Assembly: GCF_018130615.1 (NCBI RefSeq)
Contig: NZ_JAFCKB010000008.1
Coordinates: forward strand, 1 to 64,000
DNA length: 64,000 nucleotides
DNA from: Bradyrhizobium manausense
GTDB taxonomy: Bacteria; Pseudomonadota; Alphaproteobacteria; Rhizobiales; Xanthobacteraceae
Reading direction: 5' to 3'
In this document: positions 26,795 to 37,120 of the stretch, piece after piece
How positions within the stretch are numbered: the stretch's first letter is position 1
Layout of the letters: every line of letters begins with the position of its first letter
The notes under the pieces: model-generated
What the model saw: the letters and a program-made list of their open reading frames with translations, nothing else
What the model was told of the DNA's origin: nothing
Database searches by the model: none
Made by a program: the position numbers and the translations under genes

Positions 26795-27367
26795 ATGGCA
26801 AAGGTCTTGATGGCAAGAGCCTTGGCATGCGTCTTGGCATGCGTGGTGGCCTATGCCGAGCTTTCGCTGGTCCTGGCGAGCGGGCCTGCGCGCGCCCAGA
26901 CGGCGTTCGACCGGCCCGGCGGCGACTATTTCAACACGCCGGTCACGTCAGGCGATCCCGAGGACTGTGCGCTGCTCTGCGAGCGCGATCGCAAGTGCCG
27001 CGCGTGGAGCTTCAGCTATCCCGACATCGACGGTGCCGCGGCGGTGTGCTGGCTCAAGAATACCGTGCCGCCGCGACAGCCCGCCAATTGCTGCATCTCC
27101 GGGGTGCGTGGCGCCGGCGTGATCGAGCCGCGCGTCGAGGGCGTCGAGACCTCGATCGACCGCCCCGGCGGTGATTTGCGCAATTTCGACCTCAAGGAGG
27201 GCGAAGGCGAAGAGGCCTGCAAGGCCGCCTGTACCGGCGATAACAAGTGCCGCGCCTTTACCTATGCCCGTCCCGGCTACACCGGCCGCGAAGCCCGCTG
27301 CTTCCTGAAAAAGGAGATCAAGCCGCCGCGGCGGAAGGCCGGGTTCACGTCGGGCGTGGTGAGGTAG
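26795..27367 (+). CDS. Secreted protein with two PAN/Apple domains
   Basis: A 190-residue exported protein. The N-terminus is a signal peptide (ALACVLACVVAYAELSLVLA, cleavage near ARAQT). Two PAN-type repeats follow, each starting with F/I-D-R-P-G-G-D (FDRPGGDYFNTPV and IDRPGGDLRNFDL) and each having a C-x3-C pattern then K-C-R-A-W/F and a tryptophan- or phenylalanine-bearing 'C-x-L/F-K' end. PAN domains bind proteins or carbohydrates and are disulphide-bonded. An alternative ATG at 26765 would add ten residues. No partner gene is adjacent and the function is unknown. Confidence 0.8.
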   Translation: MAKVLMARALACVLACVVAYAELSLVLASGPARAQTAFDRPGGDYFNTPVTSGDPEDCALLCERDRKCRAWSFSYPDIDGAAAVCWLKNTVPPRQPANCCISGVRGAGVIEPRVEGVETSIDRPGGDLRNFDLKEGEGEEACKAACTGDNKCRAFTYARPGYTGREARCFLKKEIKPPRRKAGFTSGVVR

Positions 27368-27382
27368 ACAAACTGCGACTCG

Positions 27383-27480
27383 GTCGTCATGCCCGGGCTT
27401 GTCCCGGACAAGCCCGGGCATCCACGGGCTTCCTCAATCGCGACTATATGTGGATGGCCGGGTCAAGTCCGGCCACGACG
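27383..27480. repeat. Intergenic palindromic repeat, 'gtcatgcccgggcttgtccc' family
   Basis: Arms gtcatgcccgggcttgtccc and 'ggacaagcccgggcatccacg' are followed by a diverged 'tggatggccgggtcaagtcc' and 'ggccacgacg'. It is the second copy of the family at 11305-11395, lying between convergent genes. Confidence 0.75.
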
Positions 27481-27492
27481 CGGAGACAGGGC

Positions 27493-28071
27493 TCACTCTG
27501 CGGCAATCACTGTCACCTCCGGCCACAACGATTTCCATCTCTGAGCTTTCACCGCGTAATTCGTTGCGGAGAAATTCGAGCCGGGATTAGGGCGTGCAAT
27601 CAGGCGCGCGACATCATCGAAGCCATGCGGCGCATAGACCTCGTAACCGTCGTGCGTGCGCCTCACGCCCACTTGCGTATTCTGCGTCAGGAAACGGTCG
27701 ATACCGTCCGTCGAGCACGACAGGGGCGGATAGGGCAGGGCGTGCTTGGCCGGGTACCACAAATGCACGCGCGCCTGGTTGCGGGTCTCGATCCTGACGC
27801 CGAGATGGTCGAGCCGCGCTTGCAACTGGCGGATCACGGCGTCCTCCGCGTCCCACGAGGTATCAGGATCGAAGTAGAAGATGTCGTAGTCGGCGATGCC
27901 GTGATCGACGGCGCGGCCGGTGAGCACGTTCCACACCGTTTGCACAAGGCAGCCCGAAACCAGCCACGCGTCCGGCAATGCGAGGCGGCGGAGTTCATCG
28001 AGAATTGCGATGTTGACCGGGTTCTTCAGCGCCAGTGCGAGGAAGCGGGGCTCATCCATGGCAACCGTCAC
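27493..28071 (-). CDS. Nucleotidyltransferase-family protein (COG3575 type)
   Basis: A 192-residue soluble protein. The polymerase-beta-like nucleotidyltransferase pattern appears as 'VSGCLVQTVWNVLTGR' followed by D-Y-D-I-F-Y-F-D, giving the paired acidic residues of the active site, and 'DAEDAVIRQLQARL'. The GTG start at 28071 overlaps the stop of the upstream YjbR gene (GTGA). An ATG at 28059 (MDEPRFL) would shorten it by four residues. The family is uncharacterised. Its place as last gene of tldD-lepB-yjbR-NTase suggests co-transcription, not necessarily shared function. Confidence 0.82.
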   Translation of the reverse strand: MTVAMDEPRFLALALKNPVNIAILDELRRLALPDAWLVSGCLVQTVWNVLTGRAVDHGIADYDIFYFDPDTSWDAEDAVIRQLQARLDHLGVRIETRNQARVHLWYPAKHALPYPPLSCSTDGIDRFLTQNTQVGVRRTHDGYEVYAPHGFDDVARLIARPNPGSNFSATNYAVKAQRWKSLWPEVTVIAAE

Positions 28072-28415
28072 GCGCTCACGCGTGCATCATAATCCGCCCG
28101 CGCCGCCTTCGAGGCCAGCGCGCGCCAACGCCGTCGCAGCAGCGGCTCCACGATCACGCGCTTCGCCTTGGACAGGCGGATCAGCACGATCGGATAGTCA
28201 GCATAGTGATCGGAGACGTAAAAGATTTTCGGTTGGCTCTCGACCAGCATCGCGCGCTCGTCGATCGGGACGTCCGGCATCACCAGACTGTCGCCGTCCT
28301 CTTTCAGGCGCACCAGCATCTTCTTGCGCACTTTGAGCGCTGGCGTGCCGTAGGAGGTGCCGTCCTCGACCTCCGGCCACGTCAGCGTAAGTTTTCTGAC
28401 GTCGTCGAAGGTCAT
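28068..28415 (-). CDS. MmcQ/YjbR-family protein
   Basis: A 115-residue small domain of the MmcQ/YjbR fold. Typical features are the start 'MTFDDVRKLTLTWPEVEDG', then 'YGTPALKVRKKMLVRL' and 'IFYVSDHYADYPIVLIRLS', and a basic C-terminus. These proteins resemble a two-domain DNA-binding-like fold, but a defined role is lacking. The start at 28415 is 23 bp after the lepB stop, and the gene overlaps the nucleotidyltransferase by four bases. Confidence 0.85.
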   Translation of the reverse strand: MTFDDVRKLTLTWPEVEDGTSYGTPALKVRKKMLVRLKEDGDSLVMPDVPIDERAMLVESQPKIFYVSDHYADYPIVLIRLSKAKRVIVEPLLRRRWRALASKAARADYDARVSA

Positions 28416-28438
28416 TTGATCAAGACCTTGAGATCGAC

Positions 28439-29215
28439 TCAGTGCACGGCGGTAAAGAACCGAGCGAGGCGGAAACCGGAGAGCCAGGTCCACACCGGCT
28501 GGCCGCGCATGCCGAGATCCCAGGAGCCGAGCACGGCATCCGCGCGGCCGACCAGATTGTCGACCGGCAGCAGGCCGACGCCGCCGGAGCGCAGCGGCAC
28601 GCGGCTGTCGGCCGAGTTGTCACGGTTGTCGCCGAGCACGAACAGATGGCCGGCCGGCACCGTCACTTCCTGCGTGTTGTCGAGCGGACCGTTGTCGCGC
28701 ATCTTGAAGATCAGGTGCTTGACGCCGTTCGGCAGCGTCTCGACGTAGCGGTAAGCGGGCTCGCTGCCGCCATTGTCGTCCTCGGCGGCGCCAAGACCAT
28801 CCGGCTTCAATTCGGCGGGGCGGTCGTTGATGAAGAGCTGACCCTGACGCATCTGGATGCGGTCACCGGGCAGACCCACGACACGCTTGACCCAGGCCTG
28901 CGAGCGGTCGCCGGGCCAGCGGAATACGACGACGTCGCCCTGCTTCGGCGTCTCCGCGAACACGCGGCCGGTCTCAGGCAGGTTGATCTGGATCGGCAGC
29001 GACGAGGTGCCGTAGCCATAGGGGAATTTCGAGGCGAGCAGTGCGTCGCCGATCAACAGCGTCGGCTCCATCGAGCCCGACGGCACGTAGAACGGTTCGG
29101 CCAGCGCGCCCTTGGCGATGAACACCGCCGCAACGATGCCGGCGAGCTGTGTGAGCTGTGCGGCCCAGCCGCTGCTCTTCCGCTTCGGCGCGGCAGTTAC
29201 TTTCTCAACGCTCAT
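28439..29215 (-). CDS. lepB: Signal peptidase I
   Basis: A 258-residue inner-membrane protease that removes signal peptides from exported proteins. One N-terminal membrane helix (LTQLAGIVAAVFIAKGALA) is followed by box B S-G-S48-M-E-P with the catalytic serine, the K110 general base in 'VKRVVGLPGD', and box E 'LGDNRDNSADSR'. ATG 29215 overlaps the tldD stop (ATGA), which fixes the start and shows translational coupling. A longer open frame upstream is only an overlap with tldD. It is the second gene of the tldD-lepB-yjbR-NTase operon. Confidence 0.95.
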   Translation of the reverse strand: MSVEKVTAAPKRKSSGWAAQLTQLAGIVAAVFIAKGALAEPFYVPSGSMEPTLLIGDALLASKFPYGYGTSSLPIQINLPETGRVFAETPKQGDVVVFRWPGDRSQAWVKRVVGLPGDRIQMRQGQLFINDRPAELKPDGLGAAEDDNGGSEPAYRYVETLPNGVKHLIFKMRDNGPLDNTQEVTVPAGHLFVLGDNRDNSADSRVPLRSGGVGLLPVDNLVGRADAVLGSWDLGMRGQPVWTWLSGFRLARFFTAVH

Positions 29216-30639
29216 GCGCCCGTTCCACCCACCGTAATGCGTTCCATCAGAAGCGACGGCTGGCCGACGCCAACCGGCACGCCCTGGCCGTTCTTGCCGC
29301 AGGTGCCGATGCCGGTATCGAGCGCGAGATCGTTGCCGATCATGCGGATGCGATGCAGGTCGGTCGGCCCGTTGCCGATCAGCATGGCGCCCTTCAGCGG
29401 CGCGCCGATCTTGCCGTTCTCGATCTTGTAGGCCTCGGTGCACTGGAACACGTATTTGCCCGAGGTGATGTCGACCTGTCCGCCGCCGAAATTCGCGGCA
29501 AACACACCGTTCTTCACGGACGCGAGAATCTCGGCCGGGTCGCGGTCGCCTGCAAGCATGTAGGTGTTGGTCATGCGCGGCATCGGCACATGGGCATAGC
29601 CTTGGCGGCGGCCGTTGCCGGTCGGCTTCATGTTCATCAGCCGCGCGTTCTGGCGATCCTGCATGTAGCCGACCAGGATGCCGTCCTCGATCAGCACGGT
29701 GCGATTGGTCGGCGTGCCCTCGTCGTCGATCGACAGCGAGCCACGCCGCGAAGCCATGGTGCCGTCGTCAACCACGGTGACGCCCTTGGCTGCGACCTGC
29801 TGGCCCATCAGGCCGGCAAACGCGGACGTCTTCTTGCGGTTGAAGTCGCCTTCGAGGCCGTGGCCAACCGCTTCATGCAACATCACGCCGGGCCAACCGG
29901 CGCCCAGCACGACGTCCATCTCGCCGGCGGGGGCGGGAATCGATTCCAGATTGACCAGCGCCTCGCGCAGCGCGCCGTCGGCGGCATCGCGCCAGTTCTT
30001 GCTCTCGATGAATTCCGCATAGCCGGCGCGGCCGCCATAGCCCTTGCTGCCGCTCTCCTGGCGGTCGCCCTGGCCGGCGACGACGGAAATGTTGACGCGC
30101 ACGAGCGGGCGGATGTCGCGATAGCTCTCGCCGTCGGGACGCAGGATCTCGACCACCTGCCAGGTCGCCCCTAAGCTGACGCTGACCTGCCGGACCCGCG
30201 GATCCTTGTCGCGCAAATACGCGTCGATCTCGGCGAGCAGCTTGACCTTGGTCTCGAAGCCTGGGGCATCCAGCGGATTGTCGTCGCCGTAGAGCCGCAC
30301 ATTGGTATGTGCCGGCGGGGCGGCAAAGTTGCCGGAATAGCCGCCGCGCACGGCTGCGACCGCGTCGGCGGCGCGAATCAGCGCCGGCAGCGACACGTCG
30401 GAGGAGTGGGCGTAGCCGACCGCGTCGTCCTTGACGGCGCGCAGGCCAAAGCCCTGCGAGGTGTCGTAGGTCGCCTGCTTCAGCCGCCCATTGTCGAACA
30501 TCAGCGCTTCGGTCTGGCTGTATTCCAGGAACAATTCGCCGTCGTCGGCACCGGCAAGGCCGCGTGCGACCTCGTGGCGAACCTGATCGCGGTCGAGATT
30601 GGCGCGGTCGAGCAGGGAAGTTGTGGCAGGGTTGGTCAT
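29212..30639 (-). CDS. tldD: Metalloprotease TldD
   Basis: A 475-residue protease subunit that normally pairs with TldE/PmbA to cleave unstructured peptides. The zinc motif HEAVGH is at 255-260, within 'GVMLHEAVGHGLEGD'. The N-terminal domain is the usual TldD type ('ELFLEYSQTEALMFDNGRLK'). The C-terminal part holds 'VGYMQDRQNARLM' and the GxxC-like 'GTCGKNGQGVPVG' metal-ligand region. The start at 30639 (MTNPATTS) was chosen over a longer frame without conserved sequence. No pmbA is in this window. TldD/E process microcin precursors and the antitoxin CcdA in E. coli. Confidence 0.94.
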   Translation of the reverse strand: MTNPATTSLLDRANLDRDQVRHEVARGLAGADDGELFLEYSQTEALMFDNGRLKQATYDTSQGFGLRAVKDDAVGYAHSSDVSLPALIRAADAVAAVRGGYSGNFAAPPAHTNVRLYGDDNPLDAPGFETKVKLLAEIDAYLRDKDPRVRQVSVSLGATWQVVEILRPDGESYRDIRPLVRVNISVVAGQGDRQESGSKGYGGRAGYAEFIESKNWRDAADGALREALVNLESIPAPAGEMDVVLGAGWPGVMLHEAVGHGLEGDFNRKKTSAFAGLMGQQVAAKGVTVVDDGTMASRRGSLSIDDEGTPTNRTVLIEDGILVGYMQDRQNARLMNMKPTGNGRRQGYAHVPMPRMTNTYMLAGDRDPAEILASVKNGVFAANFGGGQVDITSGKYVFQCTEAYKIENGKIGAPLKGAMLIGNGPTDLHRIRMIGNDLALDTGIGTCGKNGQGVPVGVGQPSLLMERITVGGTGA

Positions 30640-30735
30640 GCGTCCGTCCATTATCGGGGGATGTGCGGCAAGATAATGGTTTCGGAACGGTTCCGCGAGG
30701 GCGCGAGGCCTCACATTACGGAAACAATAGGGTTC

Positions 30736-31281
30736 CTACGGCAGCTTGTCGTAGCCCTCGCCGAGCCCGTTCAGGCTGAGCGGGAAGCCGATGCCTTCCT
30801 CGGGTGTTTCGAAGATGATGAAGGTCGCAGTCTTGGCGCTGCGGAGCTGGCCGAGCAGCTTGTCGTCCATAACGACCTCGGCGACGCAGCCATTGGGCAG
30901 GCAGCGGACGAAGCCGGCGCGGCCGACGTCCTGGTTGTCGAGCTTCAACCCGAGACCGGACGGCAGCAGGACGCCGAGCGGGGCGACCACGCGCATCAGG
31001 CGGCTCTTCTGGTCGGCGGTCTTGAGCACGATCACCGTGAGGCCGGCGTTGGAGCGGTCTTCGGCCACCACGCTCTGGATCAGGGCGCATTGCTCCGCCT
31101 GGGCGCCGGGCGGGGTGTCGCAGCGGATCTGCCAGTCGCCATGGACCGAGCGCACCGCGCCTTGCGCATGGGCAAGGCCAGGCAAGGCAAGCAAAATGGC
31201 GACAGCCAGGACGCCGATCAGAGCCGTGAGGCCATCAGCCGGCCATATGGCCGATCTTGCCATGCATCTCGAAAGCCCCAT
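30736..31281 (-). CDS. Invasion-associated locus B (IalB) family periplasmic protein
   Basis: A 181-residue exported protein. A signal peptide is visible (LIGVLAVAILLALPGLAHA). The mature domain begins 'VHGDWQIRCDTPPGAQAEQC' and has the family pattern of paired cysteines (CALIQ, then RCLPNGCVAEV) and a C-terminal 'FIIFETPEEGIGFPLSL' strand set. IalB proteins are widespread in Rhizobiales and periplasmic, and their molecular role is not settled. Start 31281 is preferred; 31263 is an alternative. It lies 96 bp downstream of nothing obvious on its strand and is probably monocistronic. Confidence 0.85.
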   Translation of the reverse strand: MGLSRCMARSAIWPADGLTALIGVLAVAILLALPGLAHAQGAVRSVHGDWQIRCDTPPGAQAEQCALIQSVVAEDRSNAGLTVIVLKTADQKSRLMRVVAPLGVLLPSGLGLKLDNQDVGRAGFVRCLPNGCVAEVVMDDKLLGQLRSAKTATFIIFETPEEGIGFPLSLNGLGEGYDKLP

Positions 31282-31728
31282 CGGGGTCGGTCCCTCTGCT
31301 CGCTCGGATCGCTCGCGCTGGTGGACTGATACGGGAATGACGGCGTCTTGAAGGCAATTCACAAGCAAATTCCGCGCCGCCTCGGCCGCCATCGGCGCCA
31401 CGAATCAGCTTTCTGCGCGGCCCGGTCTCAGTGCCTACCGCGGGCAATTCCGCTGTCAAGCGGCGGCATCCCGGGAAACGGTATTTTTGTCTGATCTTGC
31501 TGGGAAATATCTTGCCGGTGATGGCTGACAGAGTGGGCTCAAGACTGCATTGCGATAGATCAAGAATTATGGTTTGAGAGGCTTGATTTCGGCGTTCTAG
31601 CGATCTGGCCCCAATTCCTCTTAGAGGTATTCTTGAGCGGCGGTTTGTCAGACGGGCGGATCGAATAAGCGTTCCCCAAAAATAGGGGGATGCACTTGGG
31701 GTGATTTCGTAAGGGGAGCGCGAACGGC
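31282..31728. other. 447-bp divergent region between IalB and the cox operon
   Basis: This region must hold promoters for the IalB gene and the coxB operon. No clear -35/-10 pair stands out. An imperfect FNR/FixK-like box is at 31550-31563, and an ATCAAG-N17-CTTGAT inverted repeat spans 31559-31587. A run 'ccccaaaaataggggg' (about 31675-31690) forms a short hairpin. No small gene was identified. Confidence 0.5.
31550..31563. promoter_or_regulatory. Imperfect FixK/FNR-like box upstream of coxB
   Basis: TTGCGATAGATCAA matches the FNR/FixK pattern TTGAT-N4-ATCAA in one full half-site (ATCAA) and in the outer TTG of the other. It lies about 165 bp before the coxB start. Function is uncertain because one arm is degenerate. 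Confidence 0.3.
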
Positions 31729-32583
31729 ATGAGGATGTCGATGAGTCGGGTGGGCCGGCAGTTGCTGGGAATGGCCACCATCGCCTTGATGGCCGCTGGC
31801 ATCACGCTGGTGACGGGCGGCGCGGCATTTGCCGAGCTTGGACAGCCCGAGCCGTGGGAATGGCACCTGCAGGGCTCCGGCTCCCCGGTGATGGACAACA
31901 TCGTCTGGTTCCATAACTTCTTGTCCGTGCTGATCATCGTCATCACGCTGTTCGTGCTGGCGCTGCTGGTGATCGTGGTGATGAAGTTCAACGCGAAGGC
32001 CAATCCGGTGCCGTCGCGGACCACCCACAACACGCTGATCGAGGTGGTGTGGACCCTGGTGCCGGTGCTGATCCTAGTCGGCATCGCGGTGCCGTCGTTC
32101 CGCCTGCTGTTCCTCGAGCTCGACGTGCCGAAAGCGGACCTGACCGTCAAGGCGACGGGCAAGCAGTGGTACTGGTCCTATGCTTATCCTGACAACGGCA
32201 AGTTCGAGTTCGACTCGCTGATGGCCCAGGACAAGCAGCCCCGTCTGCTCGGTGTCGACAACGAGATGGTGGTGCCGGTCAACAAGGTGATTCGTGTCCA
32301 GGTTACCGGTGCCGACGTCATCCACGCGTTCGCGCTGCCGGCTTTCGGCGTCAAGATCGACGCCATTCCGGGGCGGCTGAACGAGACCTGGTTCAAGGCC
32401 ACCAAGACCGGCATGTTCTACGGCCAGTGCTCGGAGCTCTGCGGCAAGGATCACGCCTTCATGCCGATCGCCATTCGCGTGGTGAACGATCAGGAGTTCG
32501 CCTCCTGGGTTGAATCGGCGAAGAAGAAATATGCGAGCGGCGGCACCAGCACTTTCGCCTCCGCAGCCGGCCCGACGCAGTAG
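31729..32583 (+). CDS. coxB: Cytochrome c oxidase subunit II
   Basis: A 284-residue subunit of the aa3-type oxidase that takes electrons from cytochrome c. It has a signal peptide (to about residue 35) and two membrane helices (about 65-87 and 103-125). The periplasmic cupredoxin domain carries 'QWYWSY' at 146-151 and all CuA ligands: H199, C234, E236, C238, H242 and M245. 'aaggggagcg' precedes the ATG. It opens the operon coxB-coxA-ctaB-small ORF-ctaG-coxC-DUF983-surf1, so subunits and assembly factors would be made together. Confidence 0.97.
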   Translation: MRMSMSRVGRQLLGMATIALMAAGITLVTGGAAFAELGQPEPWEWHLQGSGSPVMDNIVWFHNFLSVLIIVITLFVLALLVIVVMKFNAKANPVPSRTTHNTLIEVVWTLVPVLILVGIAVPSFRLLFLELDVPKADLTVKATGKQWYWSYAYPDNGKFEFDSLMAQDKQPRLLGVDNEMVVPVNKVIRVQVTGADVIHAFALPAFGVKIDAIPGRLNETWFKATKTGMFYGQCSELCGKDHAFMPIAIRVVNDQEFASWVESAKKKYASGGTSTFASAAGPTQ

Positions 32584-32611
32584 GCGCCGGGTGACGGCTC
32601 GAGGGGACTGA

Positions 32612-34300
<1,689 letters not shown>

Positions 34301-34310
34301 GCCAATTTCC

Positions 34311-34333
34311 GCGGCGCCCGAGACGGGCGCCGC
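34311..34333 (+). terminator. GC hairpin between coxA and ctaB
   Basis: A perfect nine-bp stem GCGGCGCCC/GGGCGCCGC with a five-base loop starts 10 bases after the coxA stop. No T-run follows, so it more likely stabilises the coxA mRNA 3' end or gives partial termination, lowering assembly-gene expression relative to the subunits. Confidence 0.5.
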
Positions 34334-34360
34334 GGCTCTGTAACGAAGCGAGTTGAATTC

Positions 34361-35305
34361 GTGTCCGTCCTCGACCAGAACGCTATCGACATCAATCCCC
34401 GCATCTCCGAGGCGGAGGTTGGCGACTATCTCGCGCTGCTGAAGCCGCGGGTGATGTCGCTCGTGATCTTCACTGCGCTGGTCGGGATGGCGATGGCGCC
34501 GGGACACTTCCACTGGGTGCTGGCGATCACCTCGCTGCTCTGCATCGCCGTCGGCGCGGGGGCGTCGGGCGCACTCAACATGGCGCTCGAAGGCGACATC
34601 GACGCCAAGATGTCGCGCACCGCCAACCGCCCGATCCCGCGCGGCCGCATCACCCGGCCCGAGGCGATGGCGTTCGGCATGACGCTCGCCTTTTTCTCGG
34701 TGATGACGCTCGGCATCCTCGTCAATTGGATCGCGGGCGCGCTGCTCGCCTTCACCATCTTCTTCTACGTCGTGATCTACACGATGGGCCTGAAGCGCTG
34801 GACTGCGCAGAACATCGTGATCGGCGGCGCCGCCGGTGCGCTGCCGCCGGTGGTGGCCTGGGCCGCGGTGACCGGCAAGGTCGACGTCGAGCCGCTGCTG
34901 CTGTTCGCCATCATCTTCTTCTGGACGCCGCCGCACTTCTGGGCGCTGGCGCTGTTCCGCTCGGACGACTACGCCCGCGCCGGCATTCCGATGCTGCCCA
35001 ATGTCGCCGGTCCCGATGCGACCCGTCTCCAGATCCTGCTCTACACCATCGTGCTGATCGCGGTGGCCGCGGCGCCCTGGGCGCTCGGCTATTTCGACGC
35101 CATCTACGGCATCACCTCGCTGGTGCTCGGCGCCGGCATGCTGGTGTTCGCGATCAACGTCTATATGCGCCGCGAGCGCAGCCAGTCGCTGCGCGCGACG
35201 CGAAAACTGTTTGCATTCTCGATCCTGTATCTGTTCGCGCTGTTCGCGACCTTGCTGGCCGAGGTCGTGGTCCGGGCGCTTGCTCCGATGGTTGGGGGCG
35301 CATGA
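34361..35305 (+). CDS. ctaB: Heme o synthase (protoheme IX farnesyltransferase)
   Basis: A 314-residue UbiA-type membrane enzyme that adds a farnesyl group to heme b, giving heme o for heme a. It has about eight to nine membrane helices. The prenyltransferase Asp-rich motif is '[21 protein letters not shown]', and the second conserved region is '[24 protein letters not shown]' in two parts, then '[13 protein letters not shown]'. It uses a GTG start with weak ribosome site, 60 bp after coxA and past a hairpin. The ctaA gene for heme a synthase is not in the window. Confidence 0.95.
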   Translation: MSVLDQNAIDINPRISEAEVGDYLALLKPRVMSLVIFTALVGMAMAPGHFHWVLAITSLLCIAVGAGASGALNMALEGDIDAKMSRTANRPIPRGRITRPEAMAFGMTLAFFSVMTLGILVNWIAGALLAFTIFFYVVIYTMGLKRWTAQNIVIGGAAGALPPVVAWAAVTGKVDVEPLLLFAIIFFWTPPHFWALALFRSDDYARAGIPMLPNVAGPDATRLQILLYTIVLIAVAAAPWALGYFDAIYGITSLVLGAGMLVFAINVYMRRERSQSLRATRKLFAFSILYLFALFATLLAEVVVRALAPMVGGA

Positions 35306-35312
35306 GGCAGGA

Positions 35313-35477
35313 ATGGCTGACAAACCCGAGCCAGATGGAATCGTCCTCACCGAGGCGCAGAAGAAGAGCCGTCGCCAGCGCTCGATTGCGATCGCACTCG
35401 CGCTCGGCGTGCTCGTTGTCTTGTTTTTCGCCGTCACCATGGTCAAAGGACCGGGGGTCTTAGTTCGGCCGATATGA
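35313..35477 (+). CDS. Small single-pass membrane protein of the cox operon (CoxF-like)
   Basis: A 54-residue protein ([20 protein letters not shown]...) with a charged cytoplasmic N-terminus and one membrane helix ([20 protein letters not shown]). It starts seven bases after ctaB stops and its own stop overlaps the ctaG start (ATGA), so it is clearly a gene of the operon. Position and size match the small CoxF-type open frame known between ctaB and ctaG in Rhizobiales. It may be a small oxidase subunit or assembly factor. Confidence 0.8.
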   Translation: MADKPEPDGIVLTEAQKKSRRQRSIAIALALGVLVVLFFAVTMVKGPGVLVRPI

Positions 35478-36139
35478 CAGAGATGGATCAGAAGCCGACC
35501 ATATCGCGGGATCAGAGCCGAACGGCCAGCAAAGGCCGTTCAGGGGGCTTGGGCCGCGATGTGCTGGTCGCTTCGATCTGCGGCGGCGTGGTCGCGCTGA
35601 TGGTCGGTGCGTCCTACGCCGCGGTGCCGTTCTACAACTGGTTCTGCCGCGCCACCGGCTTCAACGGCACGACCCAGGTCGCGACCTCGGCGCCCACCAC
35701 CGGCCCGATCGCGCGCAAGATCGCGGTGCGGTTCGATTCCAATGTCGCGCCCGGCCTGCCCTGGAAGTTCGAGCCGGAGCAGACCGAGGTCGAGGTCAAT
35801 ATCGGCCAGGTCACCACGATCTATTACACCGTGACCAACCAGGCTGCGCGAACCACCTCAGGGCAGGCTGCCTACAACGTCGCGCCGCTGACAGTCGGGT
35901 CCTACTTCCAGAAGATCAACTGCTTCTGCTTCACCGAGCAGACCATGGCGCCCGGCGAGAAGCGCGAGATGCCTGTGGTGTTCTACGTCGATCCGTCGAT
36001 CGTCGACGATCATGACAATGACGGGCTCGGCACGATCACGCTGTCCTACACGTTCTATCCGGTGAAGGATCCGGTGGTGAAGCCGCTCGCATCCGGTGAT
36101 GACGACAAACGCAAGGGAAATCTCCAGCCGCCGGGTTGA
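35474..36139 (+). CDS. ctaG: Cytochrome c oxidase assembly protein CtaG/Cox11
   Basis: A 221-residue membrane-anchored copper chaperone that delivers copper to CuB of subunit I. One N-terminal helix ([20 protein letters not shown]) is followed by '[16 protein letters not shown]' and an immunoglobulin-like periplasmic domain. The copper-binding C-x-C motif is visible as 'INCFCFTEQ'. The C-terminal '[12 protein letters not shown]' is typical. It overlaps the preceding small gene by four bases and precedes coxC by 64 bp. Confidence 0.95.
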   Translation: MTEMDQKPTISRDQSRTASKGRSGGLGRDVLVASICGGVVALMVGASYAAVPFYNWFCRATGFNGTTQVATSAPTTGPIARKIAVRFDSNVAPGLPWKFEPEQTEVEVNIGQVTTIYYTVTNQAARTTSGQAAYNVAPLTVGSYFQKINCFCFTEQTMAPGEKREMPVVFYVDPSIVDDHDNDGLGTITLSYTFYPVKDPVVKPLASGDDDKRKGNLQPPG

Positions 36140-36203
36140 CGCTCAGGGGTTGGACTAAGGGGATAAGTGCCGGACAGGCACGGGATTGAGGAGACAGACC
36201 GCA

Positions 36204-37100
36204 ATGGCTACCGCGCAAGGCAAGCATCACGACTACCATCTGGTCGATCCCTCTCCGTGGCCGGCGGTCGGCTCCGTCTCGGCCTTCATCATGGCGGTCG
36301 GCGCGATCTCCTGGATGCACCACATGTTCTCGGCCGCTCCGATCGTGTTCGGCGTCGGCACGGTGGGCGTGCTCTACACCATGGCGAGCTGGTGGGGCGA
36401 CGTGATCAAGGAAGCCCAGTACAAGGGCGACCACACCCGGGTCGTGCAGCTGCACCACCGCTACGGCATGATCCTGTTCATCGCTTCCGAGGTGATGTTC
36501 TTCGTCGCCTGGTTCTGGGCCTATTTCAACGCGGCGCTGTTCCCGGCCGACGCGGTCCACGCCACCCGCGACGCCGTGTTCGGTTGCGGACTCGGCACTG
36601 CCGCCGGCGCCTGCTCGGTGCCGGGCACCTGGCCGCCGCATGGCATCGAGACCTTCGATCCCTGGCATCTGCCGCTGCTCAACACGCTGATCCTGCTCAC
36701 ATCAGGCACCACGGTCACCTGGGCGCATCACGCGCTGCTCGAGAACGATCGTCAGGGCCTGAAGTACGGCCTGATCCTCACCGTGCTGCTGGGCGCGACC
36801 TTCACTTGTGTGCAGGCCTATGAGTACAGCCACGCGGCATTCTCCTTCGGCGGCAACGTCTATGGCGCCACCTTCTTCATGGCGACCGGTTTCCACGGTT
36901 TCCACGTGCTGGTCGGTACCATCTTCCTGATCGTGTGCCTGGCGCGCGCCTATGCCGGCCACTTCACGCCGACCCAGCATCTCGGCTTCGAGTTCGCCGC
37001 ATGGTACTGGCACTTCGTCGACGTGGTCTGGCTGTTCCTGTTCCTGTGCATCTATGTCTGGGGACACGGCGCCGAGACCATGGCCCACGGCGCGCACTGA
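36204..37100 (+). CDS. coxC: Cytochrome c oxidase subunit III
   Basis: A 298-residue subunit with seven membrane helices, needed for stable oxidase turnover and proton uptake. It begins 'HHDYHLVDPSPWPAVGS', as in other alphaproteobacterial subunits, with 'MILFIASEVMFFVAWFWAYF' (conserved Glu in helix III) and 'AWYWHFVDVVWLFLFLCIY' at the end. ATG 36204 has 'gaggagacag' upstream. The insert near residues 120-140 (AVFGCGLGTAAGACSVPG) is normal for the group. A hairpin with T-run ends this part of the operon at 37121-37146. Confidence 0.97.
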   Translation: MATAQGKHHDYHLVDPSPWPAVGSVSAFIMAVGAISWMHHMFSAAPIVFGVGTVGVLYTMASWWGDVIKEAQYKGDHTRVVQLHHRYGMILFIASEVMFFVAWFWAYFNAALFPADAVHATRDAVFGCGLGTAAGACSVPGTWPPHGIETFDPWHLPLLNTLILLTSGTTVTWAHHALLENDRQGLKYGLILTVLLGATFTCVQAYEYSHAAFSFGGNVYGATFFMATGFHGFHVLVGTIFLIVCLARAYAGHFTPTQHLGFEFAAWYWHFVDVVWLFLFLCIYVWGHGAETMAHGAH

Positions 37101-37120
37101 ACCGCGACAGATCGATTGAG

